Shown: positions 16,442 to 25,435, counted from the stretch's first letter. The stretch: 64,000 nucleotides of DNA from Burkholderia latens (GCF_001718795.1 NZ_CP013435.1:1364001-1428000); one strand, 5' to 3'. Translations and numbers: made by a program. Notes: a model not told the origin generated them from the sequence alone.

Positions 16442-16900
16442 ATGAACCTGATTCTGTGGCGTCACGCCGAAGCCGAAGACTACGCGGCAAACGACCTCGC
16501 ACGCCAGCTGACGGCGCGCGGGCGCAAGGAAGCACAGGCAATGGCCAAATGGCTGCGCGGCCGGCTCGAGTCGAGCGCCGTGATTCTCGCGAGCCCCGCC
16601 GCGCGCACCGTACAGACCGTCGAAGCGCTGACCGACCAGTACCGGACGGTCGACGCACTCGCGCCCGACGCCAGCGCCGACGACGTGCTGACAGCCGCCG
16701 GCTGGCCCGACGGGATTGCCCCGACGGTCGTGATCGTCGGGCATCAGCCGACGCTCGGCAGCGTCGCGGCGCGGTTGATCGTCGGCAACGGCGACAGCTG
16801 GAGCATCAAGAAGGGCGGCATCGTATGGGTCGCCAGCCGCACGCGCGACGGCAACCGTCAGGCCGTGCTGCGCGCGGTGCTGACGCCAGACCTCGTCTGA
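16442..16900 (+). CDS. sixA: SixA-type phosphohistidine phosphatase
   Basis: Small histidine phosphatase (152 residues) of the RHG superfamily that removes phosphate from phosphohistidine, in E. coli on ArcB/PTS components. Catalytic motifs: LWRHAEAE at residues 5-12 (RHx nucleophile), Arg in 'ASPAARTVQT' and the second His in 'VIVGHQPTLGS'. An ATG three bases upstream (16439) is equally in frame; 16442 has the better distance to GGAGAG (16428-16433). It lies directly outside the island. Confidence 0.88.
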   Translation: MNLILWRHAEAEDYAANDLARQLTARGRKEAQAMAKWLRGRLESSAVILASPAARTVQTVEALTDQYRTVDALAPDASADDVLTAAGWPDGIAPTVVIVGHQPTLGSVAARLIVGNGDSWSIKKGGIVWVASRTRDGNRQAVLRAVLTPDLV

Positions 16901-17059
16901 AGCGGGTTGAAGGCATTGATCATACGGTTTCGCAAGCTTTCTGCTAAAGTCAATTCGGCGACACGTCATTGAATGGACACGGTCGTGCCACATAACGGTA
17001 ACGACCGGTTACTACATTGGCTGGCATGTCGTCCTATTCCTTACGACCAGGAAAGCCTA

Positions 17060-17866
17060 ATGCGAGAACTGCCGACGCCTACGCTCCCTTTTGCCTCGCT
17101 TCCCCTCGACACCACGCGGCGTCACCTGCCGCGCGCTGCTGAAACCGTCACATCCGAGTACCGTCTGCGCGCCGCGTGGGCGCGCACGGAAGACGAACTG
17201 CGTGAGGCCCAGCGCCTTCGTTACACGGTGTTCGCCGAAGAAATGGGCGCGCAGGTCAGCGGCCCGTCCGGTCTCGATGTCGATCCATTCGATGCGTATT
17301 GCGACCACCTGCTGGTGCGCGATCTCGACACGCTGAAGGTGGTCGGCACGTACCGCGTGCTGCCGCCGCACCAGGCCGCACGTGTCGGCCGCCTGTATGC
17401 GGAAGGCGAGTTCGACCTGTCGCGCCTGACGCACCTGCGCGGCAAGATGGTCGAAGTCGGCCGCTCATGTGTGCACAGCGACTATCGCAGCGGTGCCGTG
17501 ATCATGGCGCTGTGGGGCGGTCTCGGCGCGTACATGATGCAGAACGGCTACGAGACGATGCTCGGCTGCGCGAGCGTGTCGATGGCCGACGGCGGCCACT
17601 ATGCGGCGAACCTGTACCAGTCGCTGCCCGCCAGCTCGCTGACGGCGCCGGAGTACCGCGCGTTCCCGCATACGGCATTGCCGGTCGACGAACTGCAGAC
17701 GGGCACCGTCGTCGCGCCGCCGCCGCTGATCAAGGGCTATTTGCGCCTCGGTGCGAAGATTTGCGGGGCGCCGGCGTGGGATCCCGACTTCAACTGCGCG
17801 GACTTCCTGACGCTGTTCCGACTGTCGGACATCAACGCCCGCTACGCCCGCCATTTCCTGGGCTGA
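17060..17866 (+). CDS. olsB: L-ornithine N-alpha-acyltransferase OlsB-like (GNAT fold)
   Basis: Transfers a 3-hydroxyacyl chain from ACP to ornithine, the first step to ornithine lipids, phosphorus-free membrane lipids. The 268-residue protein has the hemolysin/OlsB pattern: 'LREAQRLRYTVFAEEMGA' (about 55-72), 'CDHLLVRD', 'VVGTYRVLPP', and 'VEVGRSCVHSDYRSGAVIMALWGGL'. I start at MRELPTPTLP (17060), after AGGAAAG; the open frame upstream lacks family likeness. In several bacteria olsB is PhoB-controlled, which fits the neighbourhood; only a weak Pho-box-like element is visible here. Confidence 0.85.
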   Translation: MRELPTPTLPFASLPLDTTRRHLPRAAETVTSEYRLRAAWARTEDELREAQRLRYTVFAEEMGAQVSGPSGLDVDPFDAYCDHLLVRDLDTLKVVGTYRVLPPHQAARVGRLYAEGEFDLSRLTHLRGKMVEVGRSCVHSDYRSGAVIMALWGGLGAYMMQNGYETMLGCASVSMADGGHYAANLYQSLPASSLTAPEYRAFPHTALPVDELQTGTVVAPPPLIKGYLRLGAKICGAPAWDPDFNCADFLTLFRLSDINARYARHFLG

Positions 17867-17910
17867 GCGAACCGGAACACGGCGCGCCTGCGACGGCGCG
17901 CACGTGAGCG

Positions 17911-17947
17911 AACGCCGTCGCGCGGCAATCGGCCTCGCGACGGCGTT
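17911..17947 (+). terminator. Probable terminator after olsB
   Basis: A 12-bp perfect stem (AACGCCGTCGCG, 17911-17922, with 17936-17947) with a 13-nt loop, followed by TGTTCGTC. The T-tract is short, so the strength is uncertain. It lies 44 bp after the olsB stop. Confidence 0.6.
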
Positions 17948-18078
17948 TGTTCGTCGAGACGAGGGCGGTTTATCCGGCCCCGTTAATTTGAGCGACACGC
18001 AGCAGCCACCGTGCGCGTGCGCGCACGTTCGGGGCAGGCCGTGCGTGCAGCCGTGCCCTGGAACGGCGGAGCGGTCCG

Positions 18079-18249
18079 CTAGTGCTTGCGCCGCCAGTCG
18101 AGCAGGTGGTGTTCCGCCATCCAGTGATGAATCATTCCTTCGCCGCCGTGGCTTCGCTTGTATTCGCGCGACTCGAAGTACGACAGGGCGACCAGCACCA
18201 TCAGGCCGATGAACAGGCCGATCAGGCCTGCAATTTCTTCAGACGTCAT
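18079..18249 (-). CDS. Small single-span membrane protein
   Basis: 56 residues: a short acidic N-terminus (MTSEEIAG), one transmembrane segment (LIGLFIGLMVLVALSYF, about 9-25), then a charged, histidine-rich tail ending in WRRKH. A strong ribosome site (AAAGGAGG) stands 5 bp before the ATG, which supports translation. I do not recognise a family. It is isolated between olsB and a lipoprotein gene. Confidence 0.7.
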   Translation of the reverse strand: MTSEEIAGLIGLFIGLMVLVALSYFESREYKRSHGGEGMIHHWMAEHHLLDWRRKH

Positions 18250-18384
18250 GGCAGCCTCCTTTCAACGGCACAGCGCCATGGCTACATAGTAGGACATGGC
18301 CGAGGCGACCCCTAACCCGGATTTCCGTTAGACTCGGCGCGGTCCTGGCGCGCGATGGGTGCGCCGTTTTACGGAGCCCTCCCG

Positions 18385-18570
18385 ATGATGCGTTTCATGC
18401 TGGCCGTGCTGGCCGCATCCGTTCTTGCCGGCTGTTCGAGCGATCCCCGCAATGCGCATCGCGGGCCGCCGCAAGATCCGGCCGACTATCACGGCGTGTC
18501 GACCGACATGACACCGCCGTCGATGCTTGGCGAACCCGCGCCGGGGACGACAGCTGCGCCTGCGCAATAA
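18385..18570 (+). CDS. Small lipoprotein
   Basis: 61 residues. MMRFMLAVLAASVLAGCSS has a clear lipobox (LAGC, Cys at 17), so it is lipidated and anchored in a membrane. The mature part is short, Pro-rich and without known domain ('HGVSTDMTPPSMLGEP'). Two ATGs are adjacent at 18385 and 18388; the ribosome site GGAG at 18373 serves either. It converges with the MATE gene. Confidence 0.75.
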   Translation: MMRFMLAVLAASVLAGCSSDPRNAHRGPPQDPADYHGVSTDMTPPSMLGEPAPGTTAAPAQ

Positions 18571-18599
18571 CGATTGCGGGTGGCGGCGCGGTACGGCCG

Positions 18600-19970
18600 T
18601 CAGGCGCCGGCCGCTGGTGCATCGGCGCCGATGCGCCGCGTGAGCGCCGGGAGGTAGCGCGCGAGCGTCGCGCCGCGCGCCGCCATGAACAGCAGCAGCG
18701 CGAACCACAACCCGTGATTGCCGAACGGGCCGACGGCGGCGAGCGTTGCGGCAATGAAGACGACGAGGGAAGCGACCATCGCGCGCCTCAGCGATTGCGT
18801 CTGCGTTGCCCCGATGAATACGCCGTCGAGCAGGAAGCCCCACACGGAGACGATCGGCGAGATCGCCGCCCATGGCAGGTAGCGCAGCGCAACCGCGCGG
18901 ATCTCGGCCTGGTCGGTCAGCCGTGCGACGATCCAGCCGCCGGTGGCCCAGTACACGAGCGCGAACAGCAGCGCTCCGAGCGCGGACCACAACAGCGTGA
19001 CGCGCACGGCTTGCCGGAATGCGGTGCGGTCGCGCGCGCCGGCCGCCGCGCCGACGAGCGCCTCGGCCGCATGCGCGAAACCGTCGAGCCCGTACGCCAT
19101 GAACGTCTGGAAATTCAACAGCAAAGCGTTCGCCGCGAGCGTCGCGTCGCCCTGTTTCGCGCCGAGGTGCGCGAACCAGCCGAACGCGCCGAGCAGGCAC
19201 AGCGTGCGCAGGAAGATGTCGCGATTGAGGACGATCAGCCGTTTGAGTGCCGCACGGTCCATCAGCGCGTGCGCGGCGAGCGGCGCGAGGCCGCGCGGCC
19301 GCAGCCGCCAGAGCATCCATGCGCCGAGCGCGAAGCCGCATGCGTCTGCGCTCGCCGTTGCCGCTCCGATGCCCGCGATACCCCAGCCGAAACCGTACAC
19401 ATACAGCAGCACGGCGCCGATGTTGACCGCATTGATGAAGACCTGCGCGACGAGGGCGAGCCGCACGCGCTGCACGCCGAGGAGGTAGCCGAGCACGACG
19501 TAATTCGCGAGCGCGAACGGCGCGCTCCAGATCCGAGCATGGGCGTATGCCAGTGCGGTGGCGCGCACGGCGTCGCTGCCGCCGAGCGCGGCCAGCGCGA
19601 ACGACAACAGCGGTACTTGGAGCGCCAGCACGGCTCCCCCGAGCGCGAATGCGACGATCAGCGCGCGCAGCACGTTCAGGCGGATGCCGGCGGCGTCGCG
19701 TGCGCCGTGCGCCTGCGCGACGAGGCCCGTCGTGCCCATGCGCAGGAAGCCGAAGCCCCAGAACACGAAATTGAAGAACAGGCCGCCGAGCGCGACGCCG
19801 CCGAGATACTGCGTGCCGTCGAGGTGGCCGGCGACGGCAGTGTCCACCGCGCCGAGGATCGGCTGGGTCAGGTTCGCGAGGACGATCGGAAACGCGAGCG
19901 CGAGCACCCGCCGGTGCGAGACGGTAGCCGGCCCGGTGCCGGCTTCATGCGGTAATGCGGATTCGGACAT
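18600..19970 (-). CDS. MATE family efflux transporter (DinF-like)
   Basis: 456 residues, about 12 hydrophobic segments in two homologous halves, opening with 'RRVLALAFPIVLANLTQPILGAVDTAVAGHL', the MATE signature. MATE proteins export cationic or toxic compounds using Na+ or H+ gradients; the sequence is closest in style to the DinF branch. The start at 19970 (MSESALPHEAG) is chosen because an open extension of 51 codons upstream overlaps the DUF2288 gene antisense-free region and is not hydrophobic. It lies 10 bp downstream of the DUF2288 gene, probably one transcript. Confidence 0.9.
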   Translation of the reverse strand: MSESALPHEAGTGPATVSHRRVLALAFPIVLANLTQPILGAVDTAVAGHLDGTQYLGGVALGGLFFNFVFWGFGFLRMGTTGLVAQAHGARDAAGIRLNVLRALIVAFALGGAVLALQVPLLSFALAALGGSDAVRATALAYAHARIWSAPFALANYVVLGYLLGVQRVRLALVAQVFINAVNIGAVLLYVYGFGWGIAGIGAATASADACGFALGAWMLWRLRPRGLAPLAAHALMDRAALKRLIVLNRDIFLRTLCLLGAFGWFAHLGAKQGDATLAANALLLNFQTFMAYGLDGFAHAAEALVGAAAGARDRTAFRQAVRVTLLWSALGALLFALVYWATGGWIVARLTDQAEIRAVALRYLPWAAISPIVSVWGFLLDGVFIGATQTQSLRRAMVASLVVFIAATLAAVGPFGNHGLWFALLLFMAARGATLARYLPALTRRIGADAPAAGA

Positions 19971-19980
19971 GGCGAACGCG

Positions 19981-20307
19981 TCAGGCGCGTTCTTGCACGC
20001 AGACCCAAGGCGACACGACGACCGCCCACAGCTCCGGATTGCGCGCGGCGAAGTCGGCCGCTGTTTCCGCCGACATGCGTGAGACGAGCCCGGACGACAG
20101 CCAGCGCGTGACTTGCTGCGCATCGTCGCCCGCGATCGCCTCCGCGACGCTGACGAGATCGAGATCGCGCGCGACCGACAGCAGCTTGCCTTGCGCGAAG
20201 AAGCGTTCGAGATCGCACCAGTCGATCTTGGCGGTTTCGCCGAGGAGCTTGGCGTAGAGCGGGCTGTGCGACGCGCCCGCGGCGGATTCGTGTTGGTCGG
20301 AGGACAT
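19981..20307 (-). CDS. DUF2288 domain protein
   Basis: 108 residues, matching the DUF2288 pattern along nearly its whole length: 'LYAKLLGETAKIDWCDLERFFAQGKLL', 'DLVSVAEAIAGDD', 'WLSSGLV', and the C-terminal 'NPELWAVVVSPWVCVQERA'. No signal peptide or membrane segment. The function of the family is unknown. It is followed at 10 bp by the MATE exporter on the same strand. Confidence 0.85.
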   Translation of the reverse strand: MSSDQHESAAGASHSPLYAKLLGETAKIDWCDLERFFAQGKLLSVARDLDLVSVAEAIAGDDAQQVTRWLSSGLVSRMSAETAADFAARNPELWAVVVSPWVCVQERA

Positions 20308-20390
20308 CGATGTGTGCTGAAAAGACTGCGTGGGCGCCACTATAAACCATCCGCGCGAATGACTAGCTGCGTGCTTGTTTGGGGGTCGCC

Positions 20391-22010
20391 TTACGCGTCG
20401 CGCAGCGCGCGGCGCACGATTTTGCCGGTCGCGGTCATCGGCAGCCCGTCGACGAACGCGATCGCGCGCGGGTATTCGTGTGCGGCCAGCCGCGTGCGAA
20501 CGTGCGCCTGCAGTGCCTGGACGAGCGCGTCGTCGCCGACGTGCCCGGGATTCAGCACGACGAACGCCTTGACGATCTCGGTGCGCGTCGCGTCCGGCAC
20601 GCCGACGACGGCCGCCATGCGCACCGCCGGATGCGTGAGCAGGCAGTCCTCGATCGGCCCCGGCCCGATCCGGTAGCCGGCGCTCGTGATCACGTCGTCG
20701 TCGCGGCCGACGAAGCGTATGAAACCGTCGGCATCGATCGTGCCGGTGTCGCCGGTGAGCAGGTAGTCGCCCGCGAACTTGTCGCGCGTTGCGGCGGGAT
20801 TGCGCCAGTATTCGATGAACATCACCGGGTCGGGGCGGCGTACCGCGATGTGCCCCTCGACGCCGGGCGGCAGCGGCGTGCCGTGCGCGTCGACGATCGC
20901 GACCGTGTGGCCAGGCACGGCCTTGCCGATTGCGCCGGGCTGCGCGTCGAACAACGCGGCGCACGACGATAGCACCATGTTGCATTCCGTCTGCCCGTAG
21001 AACTCGTTGATCGTCACGCCGAGCGCGTCGCGCCCCCAGGACGTCAATTCGGTGCCGAGCGATTCGCCGCCGCTCGCGACGGATTTCAGCGCGAGCGTGT
21101 AGCGCTCGCGCGGCGCCGGGACCGCGCGCATCAGCTTGAGCGCGGTCGGCGGCAGGAACGCGTGGGTCACGCCGTGCCGCGCCATCAGCGCGAACGCGGC
21201 CTCGCCGTCGAATTTTTCGAAGCGGCGTGCGAGCACGGGTACGCCGTGATGCCAAGACGGCAGCAGCACGTCGAGCAGCCCGCCGATCCATGCCCAGTCG
21301 GCCGGCGTCCAGAAGAGGCGCGCGTCGCGCGGAAAGCACTGCTGCGACATCTCGACGCCTGGCAGGTGGCCGAGCAGCACGCGATGCGCATGCAGCGTGC
21401 CTTTCGGCTTGCCGGTCGTCCCCGACGTATAGATGATCACGGCCGGATCGTCGGCGGCGGTGTCCGCCGGTACGAAGTCGGGCGATTCGGCCGCGACGGC
21501 GTCGTCGTAGCGCACTACGCCCGGCGCGTCGGACGCCGCGTCGCCGATGCAGTAGCACGTGCGCAACGCCGGCAGCCGCGCGCGCAGCGGCGCGATCTTC
21601 GCGTAGCCGGCCGCATCGGTGACGAGTGCGGCGGCTTCGCTGTTCGCGAGCCGGTACTCGAGCGCGTCGGCGCCGAACAGCGTGAACAGCGGCACCGCGA
21701 TCGCGCCGAGTTTGTATGCGGCGAGATGGGCGACCGCCGTTTCGGGGCCCTGTGCGAGGAAGATCGCGATGCGGTCGCCGCGTTGCAAACCCGCCCTCGC
21801 CAAACTGTTCGCGAAACGGTTAGAAGCATTCTTCAGATCGTCGAACGTGATCCGCGACACGTCGCCTTGCGCGGTTTCGTGGATCAGCGCGACGCGTCCG
21901 CTGCCGTCGGCCCATTTGTCGCAGACGTCCACGCCGATGTTGTAGCGGGCCGGAATGTCCCATGTGAAGCGGGAGAGCAGGTCGTCGTGGCGGTCGGCGG
22001 GGGGCAGCAT
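20391..22010 (-). CDS. Acyl-CoA synthetase (AMP-binding, medium-chain type)
   Basis: Activates a carboxylic acid to its CoA thioester through an acyl-adenylate. 539 residues, with the P-loop-like motif YTSGTTGKPKG (about 180), the A5 motif 'NEFYGQTECN', the 'LLTGDTGTIDADGFIRFVGRDDDVI' hinge region and the C-terminal catalytic lysine in 'MTATGKIVRR'. The overall layout ('WDIPARYNIGVDVCDKWADGSGRVAL') is that of medium-chain acyl/acetyl-CoA synthetase-like enzymes; the substrate cannot be told. Start at 22010 (MLPPADRHDD). Confidence 0.9.
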   Translation of the reverse strand: MLPPADRHDDLLSRFTWDIPARYNIGVDVCDKWADGSGRVALIHETAQGDVSRITFDDLKNASNRFANSLARAGLQRGDRIAIFLAQGPETAVAHLAAYKLGAIAVPLFTLFGADALEYRLANSEAAALVTDAAGYAKIAPLRARLPALRTCYCIGDAASDAPGVVRYDDAVAAESPDFVPADTAADDPAVIIYTSGTTGKPKGTLHAHRVLLGHLPGVEMSQQCFPRDARLFWTPADWAWIGGLLDVLLPSWHHGVPVLARRFEKFDGEAAFALMARHGVTHAFLPPTALKLMRAVPAPRERYTLALKSVASGGESLGTELTSWGRDALGVTINEFYGQTECNMVLSSCAALFDAQPGAIGKAVPGHTVAIVDAHGTPLPPGVEGHIAVRRPDPVMFIEYWRNPAATRDKFAGDYLLTGDTGTIDADGFIRFVGRDDDVITSAGYRIGPGPIEDCLLTHPAVRMAAVVGVPDATRTEIVKAFVVLNPGHVGDDALVQALQAHVRTRLAAHEYPRAIAFVDGLPMTATGKIVRRALRDA

Positions 22011-22187
22011 CGAATGTCTCCTGGGCGTCGATCGTCGTCGCGGCGATGGCTTACATCGGCATTTCACGCGACCGGAACCACAATGGCGTCCGGTGGATAG
22101 GGGAATGTTCCGACTCGTGCAACCGGTGCGGCTCAGTGCAGGATTCGACGATGACGCATAAGATCACGACAAAACAGTGATGTGACC

Positions 22188-22307
22188 ATGGATTTGCTTC
22201 TGATAGCTGCGGGGTTCAGCCTGTTCGGAATCGGGGCACTGGTGGCGTTCGCCAGCCGTGTCGATCCGCTGTCCGGCCGTTTCACCGCCCGTTTGCGCAA
22301 GCGCTGA
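22188..22307 (+). CDS. Possible 39-residue membrane protein
   Basis: MDLLLIAAGFSLFGIGALVAF is a hydrophobic span, followed by a basic tail (RVDPLSGRFTARLRKR). The translation looks like a real small membrane protein and resembles in its opening the 28-residue protein at 24298 (MDLxxxxxGxxLFG). Against it: no clear ribosome site upstream (GTGA only) and no conserved partner. Convergent with the NlpD-like gene. Confidence 0.4.
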   Translation: MDLLLIAAGFSLFGIGALVAFASRVDPLSGRFTARLRKR

Positions 22308-22382
22308 CGCGACCATTCCGATCTTCTTCGCGACGACATGCGATGCATGCCGGCATCGCGTGTCGCCTGTCTATCGTCGCGC

Positions 22383-23075
22383 TCAGCGTGCCGGCAGGTA
22401 GCGTGCCGGATCGATCGAGCGCCCGCCGTAGCGCAGCTCGAAATGCAGCGCGGTGCGATCGCTGTCGCTGTTGCCCATCTCTGCGATCGTTTGCCCCTGC
22501 GTGACCGATTGCCCTTCCTTCACGAGCAACGCGCGGTTGTGCGCGTAGGCCGTCAGGTAATCCGCGTTGTGCTTGAGGATGATCAGATTGCCGTAGCCGC
22601 GCAGCCCGTTGCCCGCATAGACGACGGTGCCCGGCGCGGCGGCCATCACGGGCGTGCCTGCCGAATTCGCGATGTCGATGCCCTTGGACTTCGAACCGTC
22701 GAAGGTGCGCACCACGTTGCCGGCGGCCGGCCAGATCAACGCAATGCTCGTGGCCGGCTTGACGGCCGACTCAACCGGTGCGGACGGTGCAGGGCGGCTG
22801 CGGCCTGCGGTGCCGGTACCGGTCGTCGATGCGCTCGATGTGCCGGCCGGCGGCGCGACGCGCAGCACCTGGCCGACCTCGATCGCATCGGGATTCGCGA
22901 TCTGGTTCCAGCGCACGATGTTCGCCATGGACGTGCGATTCTCGCGTGCGATCTTGTACAGCGTATCGCCGCGTTCGACGCGGTAGAACCCGGGGCCGAC
23001 GGGTGCGGAGCCGCACGCGACCAGCAGCGCGGCGCAGGCGGCCGCGACCAGCTGCTTCGTTGTTGTTCCGAACAT
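22383..23075 (-). CDS. NlpD-like LysM/M23 lipoprotein (amidase activator type)
   Basis: 230 residues: lipoprotein signal (AALLVACGS, Cys at 21), a LysM peptidoglycan-binding domain (about 32-75, 'YRVERGDTLYKIARENRTSM'), a Ser/Thr/Pro linker and an M23/LytM domain (about 115-228). The first zinc ligand of active M23 peptidases is replaced ('SKGIDIANSAG' instead of H-x3-D) as in NlpD and EnvC, which activate amidases rather than cut. It is expected in the outer membrane, acting at division. Start at MFGTTTKQ (23075). Confidence 0.88.
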   Translation of the reverse strand: MFGTTTKQLVAAACAALLVACGSAPVGPGFYRVERGDTLYKIARENRTSMANIVRWNQIANPDAIEVGQVLRVAPPAGTSSASTTGTGTAGRSRPAPSAPVESAVKPATSIALIWPAAGNVVRTFDGSKSKGIDIANSAGTPVMAAAPGTVVYAGNGLRGYGNLIILKHNADYLTAYAHNRALLVKEGQSVTQGQTIAEMGNSDSDRTALHFELRYGGRSIDPARYLPAR

Positions 23076-23085
23076 TGAACCTCGC

Positions 23086-23113
23086 AAAACCCTGCCGCGT
23101 GCAACGCGGCAGG
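23086..23113 (-). terminator. Terminator downstream of the aldose epimerase gene
   Basis: A 10-bp stem (CCTGCCGCGT, 23091-23100, with 23104-23113) and a 3-nt loop, followed on the minus strand by GTTTTGC. It separates the epimerase gene (ending 23209) from the NlpD-like gene, whose promoter must lie within or after it. Confidence 0.75.
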
Positions 23114-23208
23114 CAACACAAAACGTCAGATTTTAACGGGTTCGACCCGCGCACCGCAGTTTGGGGCCGCGAGCGTGGCCGGCATGCCGTGCTGCGGAGG
23201 GTGCGCGG

Positions 23209-24120
23209 TCAGCCGGCGAGCGGGAGAACGCGAATTTGCAGCGTGGCCGTTTCGGTCGCCCCCGGTGCGAGCATGCGCAGGCCGAGGCCGTTGTGGATCG
23301 CGTCCGGCAGGCCGAGCCACGGCTCGACGCAGTAGAAGTCCGATTCCGGCTTTTCGGTCCAGGTCGTGACCGCGTACCACGGCACCGAGCCCGGCACGTC
23401 GAGTGCGATCTCGATCGTGCGGCGGCGGCCCGGCATCACGATGCGCACCGGCTTAGACGGCGCCCCGTCGAGGCAGTGGAAGCGATCGACGATATCCGGG
23501 TCGCCGAGGCTGTACGACGCTTCGCCCGGCTCGGGCGGGCTGATCGCGCCGTCGGCGAGTTGCATGCAGCGGTGCGTGGACGGCAGTTCGAGCGTGGTCT
23601 GCGCACGTTCGCCGTGTGGCAGCGCGAAATAGAAGTGGTGGCCAGCGTAGTACGGCAGCGGTGTGTCGCCGCGGTTCGTCGTGGTGAGCGCGACGTCGAG
23701 CGTGTGCGCGTCGGCAAGCCGATACGTCGCTTCGAAGCGGAAATCGAACGGGTAGCTGTCGCGCAGCGCGTCGGTCGCATCGAGCGTCATCGACAGGGCG
23801 GCGCCGTCGTCGGACGCATGCGCTGCGAACGGCAGGTCGCGCGCGAAGCCGTGCATCGGCAGGTCGCGAATCACCCCGGCAGTGTCGCGCCAGCGGCCCA
23901 GTTCGCCGTCGACGCGATGGCGGCCGAGGAACGGAAACAACAGCGGATTGCCGCCGCGCACGCGCGCGAGATTGCTCCAGTCGGCCGTGTCCGGCCAGAA
24001 GATGACCGGTTCGCCGTCGACGTGCCACGACAGCAGGCGGCCGCCGAATTGCGGAGCGACCCGGACGAGCGACGGGCCGGCGTGAAGTTCGTGAATGTCG
24101 TGCTGCTGGAAGATCGGCAT
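23209..24120 (-). CDS. Aldose 1-epimerase family protein
   Basis: 303 residues of the galactose-mutarotase-like beta-sandwich family, which interconverts alpha and beta anomers of aldoses. Family features visible: 'GGRLLSWHVDGEPVIFWPDT', 'GNPLLFPFLGR', the 'MHGFARDLPF' histidine (about 107) and the 'YYAGHHFYFALP' histidine pair (about 158). A single gene without sugar-catabolic neighbours, so the physiological substrate is not evident. It ends in the terminator at 23086-23113. Confidence 0.85.
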   Translation of the reverse strand: MPIFQQHDIHELHAGPSLVRVAPQFGGRLLSWHVDGEPVIFWPDTADWSNLARVRGGNPLLFPFLGRHRVDGELGRWRDTAGVIRDLPMHGFARDLPFAAHASDDGAALSMTLDATDALRDSYPFDFRFEATYRLADAHTLDVALTTTNRGDTPLPYYAGHHFYFALPHGERAQTTLELPSTHRCMQLADGAISPPEPGEASYSLGDPDIVDRFHCLDGAPSKPVRIVMPGRRRTIEIALDVPGSVPWYAVTTWTEKPESDFYCVEPWLGLPDAIHNGLGLRMLAPGATETATLQIRVLPLAG

Positions 24121-24297
24121 GGCGAATCGGGATGAACGAGGTGGGCGGGATGCGCGATGGCGCGCTCCATTATCGGGCCGGGACCCGGTCCGGGAAAACC
24201 CTTCTCGGGAAATTGCGAGTTTTTCGGATCGCCGACGGTCCGGATAATGGCCTTAAACCGGTGATGTTGCCGGGTCATGACACTTTGTGGAGAGGCC

Positions 24298-24384
24298 ATG
24301 GATCTGGCAATGGCAATGGGAATCGCACTGTTCGGCATGTTTACCGGCAGCACGGTACTATTTTTCTACCAGCTCGGCCGCTGA
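24298..24384 (+). CDS. 28-residue single-span membrane protein
   Basis: MDLAMAMGIALFGMFTGSTV followed by LFFYQLGR: almost the whole peptide is one transmembrane helix. It has a strong ribosome site (GGAGAGG, 24289-24295, 2-8 bp before ATG), a GATAAT -10-like hexamer at 24243-24248 and its own terminator 26 bp after the stop, so it looks like a complete small transcription unit. Small single-span proteins of this kind often sit in larger membrane complexes (KdpF, CydX type); no partner is visible here. Confidence 0.65.
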   Translation: MDLAMAMGIALFGMFTGSTVLFFYQLGR

Positions 24385-24409
24385 CTGCAATTTGTGCCGG
24401 ATTCCAAAG

Positions 24410-24436
24410 GCCCGCCATGCAAATGGCGGGCTTTTT
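24410..24436 (+). terminator. Rho-independent terminator after the 28-residue gene
   Basis: Stem GCCCGCCAT (24410-24418) with ATGGCGGGC (24423-24431), 4-nt loop, then TTTTT. It closes the small unit at 24298 before uppP. Confidence 0.88.
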
Positions 24437-24604
24437 GCTTTCGGTGCGCTTACATATTGCAAGCGTTTGTGTGCAGCGCCGCAATAAGCTGCCAAATGCC
24501 TTGGCGCGGTAATCCTTGCTCGGCATAATCGGGGCGCGTTTTTCGGACGTGCGAGGCGCCGTCCGCTTTCTTACCCGATTGATCACCACTAAAAGGACCG
24601 ACGC

Positions 24605-25435
24605 GTGAGTCTCTGGTTTCTGGTATTCCTGAGCGTCCTGCAGGGCGTTACCGAACTCTTCCCCGTCAGCAGTCTCGGCCACACGTTGCTCGTGCCGGCG
24701 CTGTTCGGCATGCACATCGACAAGCACGCACCGCAATTGCTGCCGTTCCTCGTCGCGCTGCACCTTGGCACCGCGCTTGCGCTGTTGTGGTATTTCCGCG
24801 CGCGCTGGATCGCGCTGATCGGCGGCTTCTTTGCACAGCTCGGCGGTCGGAAGAACGACGACGGGCACCTGATGTGGGCGCTGATCATCGGCACGATTCC
24901 GACCGGGATCGTCGGGCTGCTGCTCGAAAAGCGCATCGAGCGCGTGTTCCACGATCTGCGCATCGTCGCGATTGCGCTGATCGTGAACGGCGTGCTGCTG
25001 TGGATCGGCGATCGCATCCAGCGCAGCCGCGCGCATCAGCCGCCGGAGAAGATGACGTTCAAGCAGGCGTTCTTCGTCGGCCTTGCGCAGATCGGCGCGC
25101 TGATTCCGGGTTTCTCGCGCAGCGGGCTGACGATGATTGCGGGCAACGCGGCCGGGCTGACGGCCGAGAAGGCGGCGGAGTTTTCGTTCCTGCTCGGCAC
25201 GCCGATCATTTTCGCGGCGGGTGTGCTCGAATTGCCGAAGCTGTTTCATGCGCGGGATCAGCTCGCGGATGCGTTGCTGGGCGGCGTATTGACTGCGATC
25301 GCCGCTTATCTGAGCGTGCGGTTCCTGATGCGCTATTTCGAAGGGCGCGGTCGGCTCGCTTCGTTCGGCGTGTATTGCGTGATTGCGGGGCTGTTCTGCC
25401 TCGGATGGTTCATGCTGCATCCGCAGCCGGTTTGA
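24605..25435 (+). CDS. uppP: Undecaprenyl-diphosphatase
   Basis: Removes a phosphate from undecaprenyl diphosphate, recycling the lipid carrier for peptidoglycan and polysaccharide synthesis, and its overproduction gives bacitracin tolerance. The 276-residue protein has about eight membrane segments and both family motifs: '[16 protein letters not shown]' (residues 14-29, the E-x4-PVSS-x2-H type) and 'PGFSRSGLT' (about 171-179). GTG is the second-best start; ATG-like GTGAGTCTC at 24605 follows an AAAGGA and GACG. The product length is standard. Confidence 0.95.
   Translation: MSLWFLVFLSVLQGVTELFPVSSLGHTLLVPALFGMHIDKHAPQLLPFLVALHLGTALALLWYFRARWIALIGGFFAQLGGRKNDDGHLMWALIIGTIPTGIVGLLLEKRIERVFHDLRIVAIALIVNGVLLWIGDRIQRSRAHQPPEKMTFKQAFFVGLAQIGALIPGFSRSGLTMIAGNAAGLTAEKAAEFSFLLGTPIIFAAGVLELPKLFHARDQLADALLGGVLTAIAAYLSVRFLMRYFEGRGRLASFGVYCVIAGLFCLGWFMLHPQPV

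Noticed and set aside
22383..23075. M23 domain with missing zinc ligand as an inactivated gene
   Set aside because: NlpD and EnvC naturally lack the ligand and act as amidase activators; the loss is expected, not damage.
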